Origin: Mesorhabditis belari
Taxonomy: Eukaryota > Nematoda > Chromadorea > Rhabditida > Rhabditidae
Reading direction: 5' to 3'
Length of the DNA: 64,000 nucleotides
Assembly (NCBI GenBank): GCA_958450365.1
Contig: CAUEEP010000935.1
Span: forward strand, 1,562,001 to 1,626,000
Below are positions 22,776-34,900 of the stretch, piece after piece (the stretch's first letter is position 1; every line of letters starts with the position of its first letter). A model generated the notes under the pieces. That model made no database searches. It was not told the DNA's origin and saw nothing but the letters and a program-made list of their open reading frames with translations. A program made the position numbers and the translations under genes.

Positions 22776-23742
22776 ATAAACGCTAACAGAAAAGCGGAAA
22801 GTTAGGCTATTGTTGGGTTTCCTGATATCGTTGCCTTTGAAGGCTCATAACTTTTTCTAGAGTTAATATTTTTGTTAACTTTTTATATCATTGTATAGAG
22901 CACATTTTAGTAAATACAGTTAAATTGAATTTTTCAGTCCGGTAAAAACCGCGACAAGCGACATGGCATCCGAGTTGGATCGACCTCTTTTGCTCAAAGT
23001 TGGCTTTGATTTCCTTGGACTCGATTATCCAATCAGACTGTATTTGATATTATTTGAAAGCCTGAAGTCTCTCCTATACAACAATATAAAAAGTCAACAA
23101 AAAGGTTCTGAAAGTTTTAAGCACTAATTTAAGGAAATTCGACTCTTCTCGGGTTTTCGGGTATTTTGAAGGAGTCGTCGCTTTGCAGGTCCATAACTTT
23201 GTCCAGAGACAATATTTTTGTTAACTTTTTATATCACTGTACCGAGGGCATTTGAAGCTTTCGGATAATATTAAATACGGTTTGAATCGGTTTTTGCATT
23301 CCCATGCCACCCAAGCGACACGGCATCCGAGTTGGATCGGCCTCGTTTGCTCAAAATTGGCTTTGATTTCCTTGGACTCAATTATCCAATCGGACTGTAT
23401 TTAATATTATTTGAAAGCTTGAAATGTCTTCTATAAAATGATATAAAAAGTTCGGAAGAATATTATCTCTGGACAAAGTTATAGACCTTTAAAACGTGGT
23501 GACACATTCGAAATACTCGGAAACCCGACCTAATCGTGTCTCTTGGTTTGCATGGGAATGAAAAATAGAATCCGCTCTATTTAGTATCATTCAAAAGCCT
23601 GAAATGTCCTCTATAAAATGATATAAAAAGTTCGGAAGAATATTAGCTCTGGACAAAGTTATGGGTCTTCAAAGACGAGTCGCTCAAAATACCCGAAAAC
23701 GCGACAAGAGCCTAACTTTCCGCCTTTCTGTTAGCGTTTATA
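22776..23742. mobile_element. Long palindromic element (TA AACGCTAACAGAAAAGCGG)
   Basis: The ends are inverted (AACGCTAACAGAAAAGCGGA at the left, its complement ending at 23742) and flanked by TA. The interior holds several alternating-orientation modules with ATAACTTTGTCCAGAG, CTTTTTATATCA and CAATCGGACTGTATTT. It is related to the repeat at 7780..8420. No transposase. Confidence 0.8.
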
Positions 23743-24537
23743 ATTGAGATTCGATAATTAGCTGAGCCGAAAGTTCTGCCATAGCAAATAATACTCAAAA
23801 TAGAAAGGTGAAGAAGGAAGTTAAAAGAGTAGAATTTTTTAAGAGTTGACCTTTTAAAAAAATGCTGAACTTTTCCTCGTTTTTCCCTCAAAAAAAATCG
23901 CCTTAAATGTCGGATTTTTTTGGGGGTATAATGGGTTCATAAATTCTCTTCTGAATGTTCTATTTATCGAAAGGATCACTTCCACTTGTTTTCCCCGCAA
24001 TCAACACGGATTACACCCAATAGGTACTCATTTCTCCCAAAAACGAAAATTGAAATCGCCGACCTTTTTGATCATTTTGTTCCTTTCAACTATTTGCTTT
24101 CAGCTTTTTTCTCAATTTTTTTTATTTTCTCGTAATTTGAACTCAAAGAAATCTCTTTTTCTTTCTCGATTACCGTATTCTCGATTCGATAATCGTTTCG
24201 ATTATTTGAACAAACTCATTTAAGATACTTTTCTCCGATTGCTCCAATATCAACGACACAATTTTGAACTGTGTTTGAATTATCAACGAATTGAACCAAT
24301 ATCAACGACACAATTTTGAAGTGTGTTCTGTGGAGTGTTTAAAAAATGAAAAATGAAAGCATTTTCGAAAAGAATGAAGAAAAAAAAAGAATTAATTAAA
24401 AATAAAGAATGAAATGTGATTTTTAAGCTTTTAAGCTTTAAGCTTTAAGCTTTTTTAAAGCTATCAACACACTAAAACATAAAGCAAATTTTGTCTCAAA
24501 AAAGTGATGTCCTATCTTTGTTCGATGAATGGTAGAT

Positions 24538-24725
24538 TTTGTGCTTGAGAATGCTGTCTGTCGCTTTGTGTTTGATGCCGTCTGTCTGTGAATGCTGTTT
24601 GTCTGTGAATGCTGTTTGTCTGTGAATGCTGTCTGTCTGTGAATGTTGTCTGTCTGTGAATGCTGTCTCTGTGAATGCTGTCTGTCTGTGAAGGCTGTCT
24701 GTCTGTGAATGCTGTCTGTCGTTTC
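24538..24725. repeat. 17-bp minisatellite (TGTCTGTCTGTGAATGC)
   Basis: About ten tandem units. The long minus-strand frames reading HRQTAFTD are translations of this array. The surrounding 23743..25540 is AT-rich with no supported gene. Confidence 0.85.
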
Positions 24726-25542
24726 GTTTTTGCATAAACATCCTTTTACTCTATTAATAAAAAAAACATCTTTTTCAATTTCCAAAAAAAAAATGAGCAA
24801 AAACTCGAAGCCGAATTCATGAAGTGCGATCGAATCGTCAAAAACACTCCAGCAAACGAGTTTTGTTTTCTAAAACTTTCTCGATCCAATGTGATTTTAG
24901 GCTTTAGAAAAGAAAAGTCGTTTGCTAAAATGCATTTGTTGATCCTGATCCGATGAATACATGAATAATAAATGAATAAATGATGAAAAAAGAAAAAAAG
25001 AATAAACGCTCGTGAGGCAGTTTGAAGCTAAACAAAAAGAAAATTCAAGTGATTTTAGGGAAAATGAAAGAGATCGATATCAAATTTGGTTCACACAAAT
25101 ATAACAAAGAAATTTTGAAGCTAGAAGCTAGAAATTGAAGCTAGAAAACTTAAATATAATGAATAAAAGAAGAAAAAAAACGATTTTTTTTAAACTATCT
25201 TTGGCACCGGATTGATGAGGCGAAAAAAATGACAATTCAAGAAAAAAAGTGATTTACAAAAGGGTTTTTGGTCAAAAAGGAAATGAAAGAATGAAAAAAC
25301 AAATCCCTGGGGATAGCTCAATGGAAGAGTTGATAGAGGAAAATGAAAAGAATTGAAAAAACAATTGAAATCCTTGTGGTTGATGAGTGTCGCAGTGATT
25401 CGAGAAGAAAATCGATTGAGTCGTCTCCACTTTTCGAGACGATCACATTACGCAAAGAGCCACCTCTGAAGTGGAGAATGAGATTCGCAATATCTTTATT
25501 TGTCAGGAAAAATTTTTGGAGAAAAAAAGCAAAAGAATTGGC

Positions 25543-25624
25543 GGTAAGAGGAATCGAACCCACAACCCCTTCGACCCCGTTCGTTTGAGAAACGCGCACG
25601 TTAACCACTCGGCCATGCTCTTTC
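25543..25624 (-). pseudogene. tRNA-Leu(CAA)-like relic with a shortened T-arm
   Basis: It has an A box (ATGGCCGAGTG), a possible anticodon stem-loop with loop CTCAAAC (anticodon CAA), a long variable region and a B box (GGTTCGATTCC). The acceptor stem pairs at 6 of 7 positions (GAAAGAG with CTCTTAC). The 3' side of the T-stem is about 4 nt too short. Type II length fits leucine. More likely a pseudogene than a working tRNA. Confidence 0.45.
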
Positions 25625-25701
25625 ATGTTCGACTCGGTCAATGTGGCCAGTAGTTTTGACTCAGCCATGTTTGACTAGGCCCGTTTGAGTAAGTCAATGC
25701 G

Positions 25702-25777
25702 GCCAGTAGATGGGGCAGTGCGAACGCATTCGTCTCTAGCCCAGACGACCGGGGTTCGACTCCCGTCCATATCGGCA
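25702..25777 (+). pseudogene. tRNA-Ala(AGC)-like relic
   Basis: A perfect 5-bp anticodon stem (CGTCT/AGACG) closes a 7-nt loop with AGC in anticodon position. An A-box-like GGGGCAGTG and a B box GGTTCGACTCC are present, and the acceptor stem GCCAGTA/TATCGGC pairs at 6 of 7 positions including one wobble. The T-arm is imperfect and the spacing is 2-3 nt too long. It lies 78 bp from the Leu-like relic, in opposite orientation. Confidence 0.35.
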
Positions 25778-25785
25778 CTTTTGGT

Positions 25786-25791
25786 TTTATT
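25786..25791 (-). promoter_or_regulatory. Candidate polyadenylation signal AATAAA for the menorin-like gene
   Basis: A canonical hexamer about 175 nt after the stop codon on the minus strand. It lies just beyond the tRNA-like relics, which would then be within the 3' UTR. Confidence 0.4.
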
Positions 25792-25965
25792 TAAATTTAA
25801 AAGCATTTTGCGTAACTAGATGGAATTCTAAGCCAAACTAAGTATAAGTTATTTGAAACGGCCCACTGAGAGTGGTGCGCACAGCTAAAACCGACATACA
25901 CAGCTCTTTCATTTCGTTGATTGATGTTACTGTTATTTGGAGTAGCTTTTTTGGATGAGTGAAAC

Positions 25966-28900
25966 TCACTTCTGAAATGGTGTATCCAATTCGATGCGTA
26001 CGACTTCTCTTTTTCTTCTTTTATGTCCCAAGCATGGCTCTGTCCAAACATCGGCTGTCACCCGCCAACCCTAAACAAACATTTCATTTACTCGTTAAAG
26101 AAATAAGTAATAAATAAAGACAACATTTTGACACGATTTTACTTTTCATTGATTTTAAAAGAACACATTTCAAATGAGCTTTCAAATGTTTAACATTACT
26201 TTAAAGAGCCAATTTAGAGCCAATTTAGAGCTAATTTGGATAGAACAATCCCGAAAATCAAAAGAAAAACAACAACGACTTGTTTTTCTTTTTGATTTTC
26301 GATTGCTTTTGATTGCTCTATCCAATTTGACTCTATTTACTCTCTTTTGAAAGCTTGAAAGGTGTTCTTTCGAAAGATATCAAAAGTAAACAAATCTATT
26401 GCCTCTGTAGTAAGTTATAGACATTTAAAGCTAAAAGTCGTTGTTGATTTTTGAGACTGATCGATCCAAATTGGCTCTATTTGGTCTCATTTGAAAGTCT
26501 GAAATGTTTTCTTTTAAAAGAAATCAAAAGTAAACAAATCTATTGCCTCTGTAGTAAGTTATAGACATTTATAGCATGCCTACTCATTGAAAAGTCCTCT
26601 AAAACTATCGAAAAGCCGAATTTTCTCACACAAACCCGATCAGTGACTTTGAATCCATAGCAATCACTCGCAGGTAGTTGACCCAAAGATTTTGACTCAT
26701 AATATCTAAAAAAACAACTTTTTATTTAAAAACAAGACAACTAACTTTTGATTTTCTCGATTTTTTTGTTTATTTTCAACAAAAACCGTTCCACCATATC
26801 CGATAAAAACCTAAAATTGTTTCAATTTTAAAAATTAATTTTTTTTTCTTTTCTTTTTCTTTCCTTTCTATTTTTCTATTTTTCTTTCTTTTTCTTTTTA
26901 AATTTTGATTTCAATTTCTGGCAATTTTCTTTCTCTTACCTCGATTCCTTTGTTGATTTTCGGTGAGTCAATTTCTTTGATTCGATCAAGCAAATGAATC
27001 GATACACCTAGAAATTTCGAAGATCAATTTGAAAAAAAAGAACTCCATTTTTGCTTCTAAAGCAAAAGCCAAACGAATTTTTCGATATTGAAGCTAAAAT
27101 TGAAATACCCGAATTCTCCTCGACTTCCAGCCGGCGCGAGTAGGATTTCGGCAAGAAATGAACCTAAAATTTGAAATAAATATTGAATTGAAAATTGGTG
27201 AATTGAAAACTGCCGGACTTTGAGCTAAAATTTATTCAACATAAAACCATCAATTCATTCCAAATAATTTCCATTATTATTGACGACTTCTGCCCATTTT
27301 ACAGGCAATTTGCGGATTCCTCTTTCGTAGTAGGATTTTGGTTTGTGTGTGAGACAAGTGTGAGACTCAAAAATCGAGGACTGGAGATGTCCCAGTTTGC
27401 CCAGTTTGAGCACTTTCTTCAGAAGAAACCCATTTTGGTGTCAATAGAAAAGTTGTAGAGAATCAAAAATGAGGCTTATAGCCAAATTTCCAAAAAGATA
27501 CACTTAGTAGTTTCGCTTAAAATGCAAGTTTTGTGAAAATTCGTAAATTTGGCAATTCTTGAAAACCAGTTTTTGAATCGTTCTGAAAGTTTGGATATAA
27601 GCTTGATTTTTGATTCTCTACAACTTTTCCATTGACACCAAAATGGGTTTCTTTTGAAGAAAGTGCTCAAACTGTCACATATGACAATAGCGCGCAGTTT
27701 TCAATTCACCAACCCAATAATAGATAATATGCTAGAAATGTTCTTTAAAGTAATGTTAAAAAGATTTCCATTTTGTTATTTACCTTTCCTTCAACAAATT
27801 GCTCATCCGGGAAAGTCGGTGGGGCTTTTTGGGAAATCAATAAAGAGACTGGTTGACCGATGAAAGCCGGGCCCTGGAATTGATGATTTCGTGAAATATA
27901 CTCTGTCATTTTTTGTATTTTAGACTTTAACTTGTACTTTAAAAATTTTTCCATTATTGCTGACAAACCTTTTCACTTCGCACAACAGCCGAAAGTGATG
28001 AAGAAGTCGAGGGAAACTCGACAGATCTCCAAGCCGAGAGATCGAAAGCTGCGTGGCTCTGAAATTTGAATAATATAAGCTTTGAATAAAAAGAAAATAC
28101 AGGATTGGTCATAATTATAGATGCCATGGCTTGATCGACTATTCTTAGCTATTTTTTCTTGGTCGCCATAAAAACGCTTGACATAGACCTGCTTAACGAG
28201 TCCAGGTAAAATTTTCAGACAGTCTGCCTCGCTCTTCGCTTTTTTTACTACCCAAAGCTCCTTCGAGCATGAAACCCACTTCCCCTGGAAGCCCTCATTT
28301 TAGGCTTCATTTTGATGCTAAACATAGCTAGATTCTCTTTTGTCATTCTTTAGATTTCGATCATTTTAGATAAAAATTCTTCTGGACTCGTTAAGCTTAT
28401 CGAGTTTGGCGAAAAACTGATCGAAATCTAAAGAATGGCAAAACAAAACCTTATAAAACAAAAGTTTATTCTCTAAAGTTTAACTTTGTCTACCTATCAA
28501 GCTTTTTATCGAGACCATGAAGATTGCGCGGTGTAAAAACGAAAATCGCGCCGAATGGAATTGTCATTTATCAGGGCTTTTGCTTTGCGCGAGTCTGATA
28601 TCAAAATGTAGCTCTTCAATTGGGCTACACGATGGTATAAAAAACTTTTAGAAAACACTTTTGTTTAGTACAAGAAAGATGACCGCAAAGTGAGGACCGA
28701 CTCACAACAACGGCGTGCCATCTTTTGTATGGGTGCACTCACTTTATGGCCATCTTTCTTGTACTAAACAACAGTGTTTTCTAAAAGCGCGTTTTCTTTT
28801 TTTTATAGCATCGTGTAGCGCGATTGAAGGGCTAGATTTTGATACCAGACTCGCCTTGGCTATCCTGTACAATCATTTTTAAATTTCAAATTCAAACCTC

Positions 28901-31900
28901 AATTGGTTGTGGTGAAAGGTTCTTGAATTTATCTCGATGTTGAGGCAACAAATCGTATAGAATTCGATTTCTTGTCGCCTCTTTTCTTAATTCCACTAAG
29001 CCCTCCCAGTTTGTAATCTAAAGTTTACAATTTTTCGATCTTTAAAAACTTTCAGTCCTACATTATCTTCATCGTCACTCCAAATCAACAATGAGACACT
29101 TTTATCCATTCCCAAAAGCCATAAAAGTTGTTCGGTTGAATATTGAGCCTAAATTTGTTTCTTTACTTTCTTTACTTCATTTTCGAATACTAGCCAACAA
29201 AAAAAAATCGTTTCTCTTTTTAAAAACCTACCACAGAAAGTCGAACAGAAAGCATAACTGGTTGATCCAATTTAGCGATGTGTTCAAGGATCATAAATAG
29301 AGTATGCCAAGTGAGTCTAAAGGAAGGCTTTTTTAATTTTAAAAGTTTAAAACTTAGAGCTTAATCGGGATGATTTTTTGTGAAACAAACTTTTTATATT
29401 TCTCGTTTAATTGAGATAAATTCTGTTGACGAGTCCATCCAAGAGAAATTGTGGCATCGGGGAAAAGAGATTGAGTTCTCTCGACAAACACTCCTGGGTC
29501 TACTTCTGGCTAAAAGTTCAAGTTTTCAATTTTAGCTTTTTTCGCGACAACGGTATTTTGAAAGTGTAGTCTGGTAGCCAGTAGTGACAGTAGATATTTT
29601 TGCGGTTTTTCCTTTCCCGGTTACTTATTAGAGACTTATTGGATCCAGAGATCCAATAAGTCAATAAAAATGCACAGCTCTGAAATCTCTGATAAAAAAA
29701 ACTTGTGCTCTTTGAAAAAGCAGCAAACTAAGCGATTCACATATTTTCCGTAAGTAGTGAAACTTTATTTTTATGTTCTCATGCTTTCTTTTTTTCCCCG
29801 CCATAGCCGACTGGCTAAAAGCCCTGTATCTGTCGGGAGATAAGGGTTCAATCCCGCCGGCTAGACTATTGGTTCTTTTTTAGGTATTGTTTTTTTTCCT
29901 AGATTTTGGGCTTAGGGTTTGTGCTTGGGTATTGTTTTTACCACATTATTCGTGTAAATAAATGTATTGTATTTGTATTTCTTCGTCAAATTCACCTCAA
30001 CAGATCTCGGCGCTCGGAAAACATTTGCATGAAGAATGACTGGTCGATCAAGAATTGGACTATCTGGATCTGCCTGAGAAAAATATTATCGAAAATTGCT
30101 CAGTGATTGTAAATTTTGATTACCTGTGAAGCATAGAGATATTGCAGTACAGGGCGAACAACTTCTGTCGTTCGGAAGTTGATTTTGATGGCTGAAAAAA
30201 TTGAAAGAGTGAATCAAAGAGGACAGCTTGACTTTCATTTTTTTTCCTTCTTTACTACTTTTATGCATTATGAAAGTCCCTGTGTAATCATTTTCATACA
30301 TATTATCACTAAGATTTCAAACAAATCCAGTGTTTCACCCCCCGTCTTTTCCCCATTTCTTCTCTGAATTGTTGCGATGATTGATGAGATCTCTTCGTTT
30401 TTATCCTTTCCTTTTTCTTCAGAGAAATTTCTTTAGGATATCGCAAATTCGGGTGAAATTTGCATATTGTTACGAACAAGAGATTTCTCGTCTTTTCTTT
30501 TTTTTCTCCCATCACCCCTTCTATTGAATGATGGATTGCTATAGGGTGGTCCCACTTTTCGTGAAATTTATCACCCACAAAACATTTCCTTTTGATATAC
30601 AGATTTGAATTTTTCTATTAAGCTAGTATTTTTTATGGATTTTAGAAAAAATAAACCTTTTTTGAGGTTTGCCACCTCACGAAGCCAATCACGAAAAGTG
30701 ATTCGATCGGCCATTCTGAAAAAAAATGATAAAAGCAAGTTTGAAATACTATTTGAAATGAAATATCGGCAGATGGAATGAGAAAAATAAAAAAGATTTC
30801 TTTATTGAAAGAGTAAAGAAAAAAATTGTGGAAGCGAATTGTGAAGAAAAGTTTAAAATGAAAAACTCAAGACGATAGTATTGGGTTGAGGAGAATGAAA
30901 TGGCGCTGAACTGGCGCTGAACTTTGAAAACACTTTTTACATGCATAAAGCCTTTTTTAGATACACGTTTTGTTTCATCAAAAGGGACAAAAAGAGAAAT
31001 ATTTCTCTACAAAATGATTTTTCAGAGATTCCACAAAGGTTTTCTTTTGTGGACTCCCAAACAAAGCTAGTCAAAATGTCAGAGTTCGACTCATCGTTTG
31101 AACCGTTTTCTTTCACATAAAACTTCTTTGGTGTCTACATAAAAAAGATAGAGCACACTAAAATACTAGGTTCTTCGGATATAAACAAGTGTTGCTAAAC
31201 TTATCGTTATGAGAAAAGCTTTTAAAACATGTCTTTCTGTATTTAAAAGTACATCTTGTGCATATTTGGAATCTTTTTCAACGGATAATTTCTTATTTTT
31301 AAGATCTTTTTTTCTTGTTTTAGATGATCGACTTCCAATATATCAAGTTCGCGTCTGCCTACTTTACTACTTCAAATTGGGCAAAGGAATCAAATAGGAA
31401 CAAATAGGAACCAAATAGGAATCGCGGAATGCCATCGAGATTCGGTCAAAGCATTTGAGAATGATGTATTGTTCGAAAGCCGATGCCGAGCCTGGTTCCA
31501 ACGCTTTCGGAATGGTGATGAAAGTCGCAAGGATCATGAACACTCTTGTCGACCTCAAGCGGTAGACAACGATACTTTGAGAGCTGCAATCGAACCGGAT
31601 CCATGTCAAACGACGCGTGAACTTGCTCAACAGTTTCTATGTTCAAATTCTACTATTGATGAGCATCTGCACGCCATTAGAAAGGCGATGAGATATGGGA
31701 AATGGCTTCCTCACGAGTTAAGCAGTGCAAACAAAGCTTAATGGGTCGCTATTGCCGGAATTCTCATCCGCCACGCATTCTCTCGTTACTGGAGATGAGA
31801 AGTGGTTCTATTTCGATAATACCATTCGAAAACGGCAATGACTAGGACCAGGAGAACGGCCAAATCGGACATTCATGGGAAAAAGGTCATGCTCTCAGTA

Positions 31901-34900
31901 TGGTGGAATAGCAAGGGCCTTGTGTATTTCGAGCTTCTACAACCCGGCCAAACAGTCACATCAGAAAGGCGATGAGATACGGGAAATGGCTTCCTCACGA
32001 GTTAAGCAGTGCAAACGCCCTTTTATATCCGAACAACCTAATACATAAGTTGCCAAATTTTCAAGAAGATCCATCCAATCTTTTTCTCTAGATGATAGTT
32101 TAAAGATTTGTCTTTAAACGGTCTTTTGTTGAGCTGAGGCGCCGTTTGAGTACTCTTTTAAATGTCATTTTGTAGAGAATTAGTTAACCTTTCTTCTGAT
32201 ATCAAACGCGTATCACTTAACGAAGTCTGCTAGAAGTTTTCGAAATTTCTTTGATTCTCGGCGCCATTTCATTCTCTTCAAAGCAAAAAAAAAATTTGCT
32301 TAAAGTACACCGATTTCAAATTCTTATAGACTTGGCTTAATGGTCCTTAAAGATTTTCGAGTCCTTAACGCTCCTGGACTAAAGCTTGGCTATGCAATAT
32401 TTAAAAAAACTAATTACTTTACTGGCATCTTCAGATTTAATGCAAAAGCTTGATCAATTTTTGTCAAAAAACGAAACACCATGACCAAAACCGTGACCGG
32501 AATCGAACCCTCGTTGTGTGGGTCGGTTAAGGGATTGATAACCGTTAAAAACTATTAATGAAGTCTAAAATCTCACCTTGAATTCCTTGATTGCATAACG
32601 GGAATGGTTCGATGTCTTGGTCTTCGATGAGCTTGTAAAAAGACATCTCCTTCAATCATCAGCGATTTGTTCAAAAATGGCTCTAAAAGTTGATTGTCTA
32701 TCTTTTACACAAGCTGTCACAAAATCCCTCATTCAATACAAAGTAAATCGTTTTTCCCACTTCCTTTCTCCCCTTCCAAACCCTTCCTAATTGCCATTCA
32801 TTTGTCTCAAAAGAGGCGGTTTTCTTTGATTTCCCCTGATTTGTCTCTTCTTTCTTTTCCTCATCTCAATCTATTCATTTACTCCCCAAAAAGGCCAGGT
32901 GTTTTTGCGGCTTTTCCTTTCCCGGTTACTTATTAGAAACAGTATTGACAGATTGAATCAAAAGAAGAAAACAAAGAAAGTCTTTTTGCTTTGATAGATA
33001 AACTTTACTTTCAAGATACTTTCAAGATATCTCACAATTTTAAATCTTTCAAGTGATCATTATCGTGTTCAAAATCCCGTTCAATAGCACCATAGATAAA
33101 ATTTCAAGTTGAATGTAAAATGATAGGTTGTTGGAATCTTGAGAAAACGAACCGTGTAATTGATCGACGAGGTCAGGCCATGAATTGATTGCATGAGCCA
33201 CCTTCACATTCAATCCATCGCCTAGAAAAGGAAATGCAAAAAATTTAGAGACTAAAAAATAGGAAAAACAATTAGAAACTAAACCTTCAGTTTCATTTCT
33301 CCAGAAATCCACCACCGACATTCGGGTGGCTCGATTTTCCCGTCCATTCAACCGAAGCCCTTAATTTCAATGATGATTTAACCATTCCAGAACACATTCA
33401 GATTTCTATCAAATATTTTTTCTTTAGCTCTCGACTCAAACACATTGTTTTTTCACAAGCATGTAGAATTTATAGCAAAATACAGCCAAATTTAGGGCAA
33501 ATTTGATCCCAAAAATTTGGGCATAATGACCAACAAAAAAAAATGGGGAAATCGGCTCAGTCGCTCACGGACAAGAGGGAAATCTTATATACCAGATTCC
33601 TATGCCAGACGACGACCGATTGTGCGCGCGCACAAAGAACACCATTTACAGAGAGATTTCTCTTGCTTTGTTGATGCTATAGAAAGATATTCAGCTGGAG
33701 GGTTTTCAGAGTCGGCGAATCGATTGGAGCTATTCATTTTATTGAGTCTACCACGTAGTACTTGGATTTAATTGGTCTAAACTTTTAGCATATCTTGGAG
33801 AGGAGATGCCTAATGATAGCTTCTCTCATTCTAATAATTTCCAATCATTTCTTTAATCCTTTATACAGAAAACTTCATCAAAAACTTATCTTACGTACCG
33901 ATAATTTGATTTTAGTGAGAATCGTTTCTAATTTGATCTCATATTATCCAATCCAATATTATTGTTCAAATGATCAAATCGAGTTTTCGCTAATCATAAG
34001 GCTCTAATGAGGGATGGCGGAAAAAGAAGTAAAAGAAAATAAATGGGATTAGTCTCATCTTCTTTTCTCATTTCTCTTGCTTCTCTTTACCTTAAAGGCT
34101 GTGAATGTGAAGATGAAAGAAATGCCGGCATAAGGCAAAAGAAGAAAGAAAAAGAAAGGATAAGAGCATTATTATGCTTGTTCATTTCTTCATTTCATTT
34201 GACTTCCCGATAATGAGAAAATAAAAGTTGAAAAACTACTTGCTATTTTCAAACTAACAATATTCTTTCATTTCTCCCATTTTCAAAATTAAATCTTCTA
34301 GACTCCTAAAGCATAATGCTAAAGGTTTCCTTTCAATTTTTATTGAATTGAAAGGAAATTGAAGTGGAATTTCTTGTATCTATTCCCATTTCATGGCTGT
34401 ATTCTTTTGCTTTAAAGAGACCTAAATTTCCCCTAAAAATGGCAATGATTTTATGATCATTTTTATGATCTCGAGGAGGTGAATAAAGGGGGGAAGACTA
34501 GATCTGAGATCTGATAAAATGAGTGGACTTCTTTTAGATAAATGAAACGTGTGATGAGTGACAAGATTAGAAAAAAACCTTATAGATTAACGATAAAATG
34601 TTTTTTTTTTGGATTTGATGAATCGTCGTGAGATTATGTTTCGGAACGGACTAAATCAAAACCGATTTCTTTTTTATAACTATTCACTTTCAAACCCTTG
34701 ATTTCAATCTCTAGTCTAGGCATTTTAAATGTAATAGTAATCTTAAAAGGATCAATCTTTGTTATGAAGGTATTTTTTCCAAAATCAATCCGAAAACTAG
34801 AAGAAAACTAGAGTCGATTTTCCCTAAAAAGAGGAGAGAGGTGTTCTTTTGCATTTGAAAGTTACAGAAATGAGTTGGCTTTAAAAGATTTTAAGGTTAA

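Noticed and set aside
24438..24800. Long minus-strand ORFs rich in HRQTAFTD
   Set aside because: They are translations of a 17-bp minisatellite in two frames and have no other sequence support.
27109..27163. Reading frame [18 protein letters not shown] for a menorin exon
   Set aside because: The phase of both neighbours requires the other frame ([18 protein letters not shown]), which also joins correctly to the next exon.
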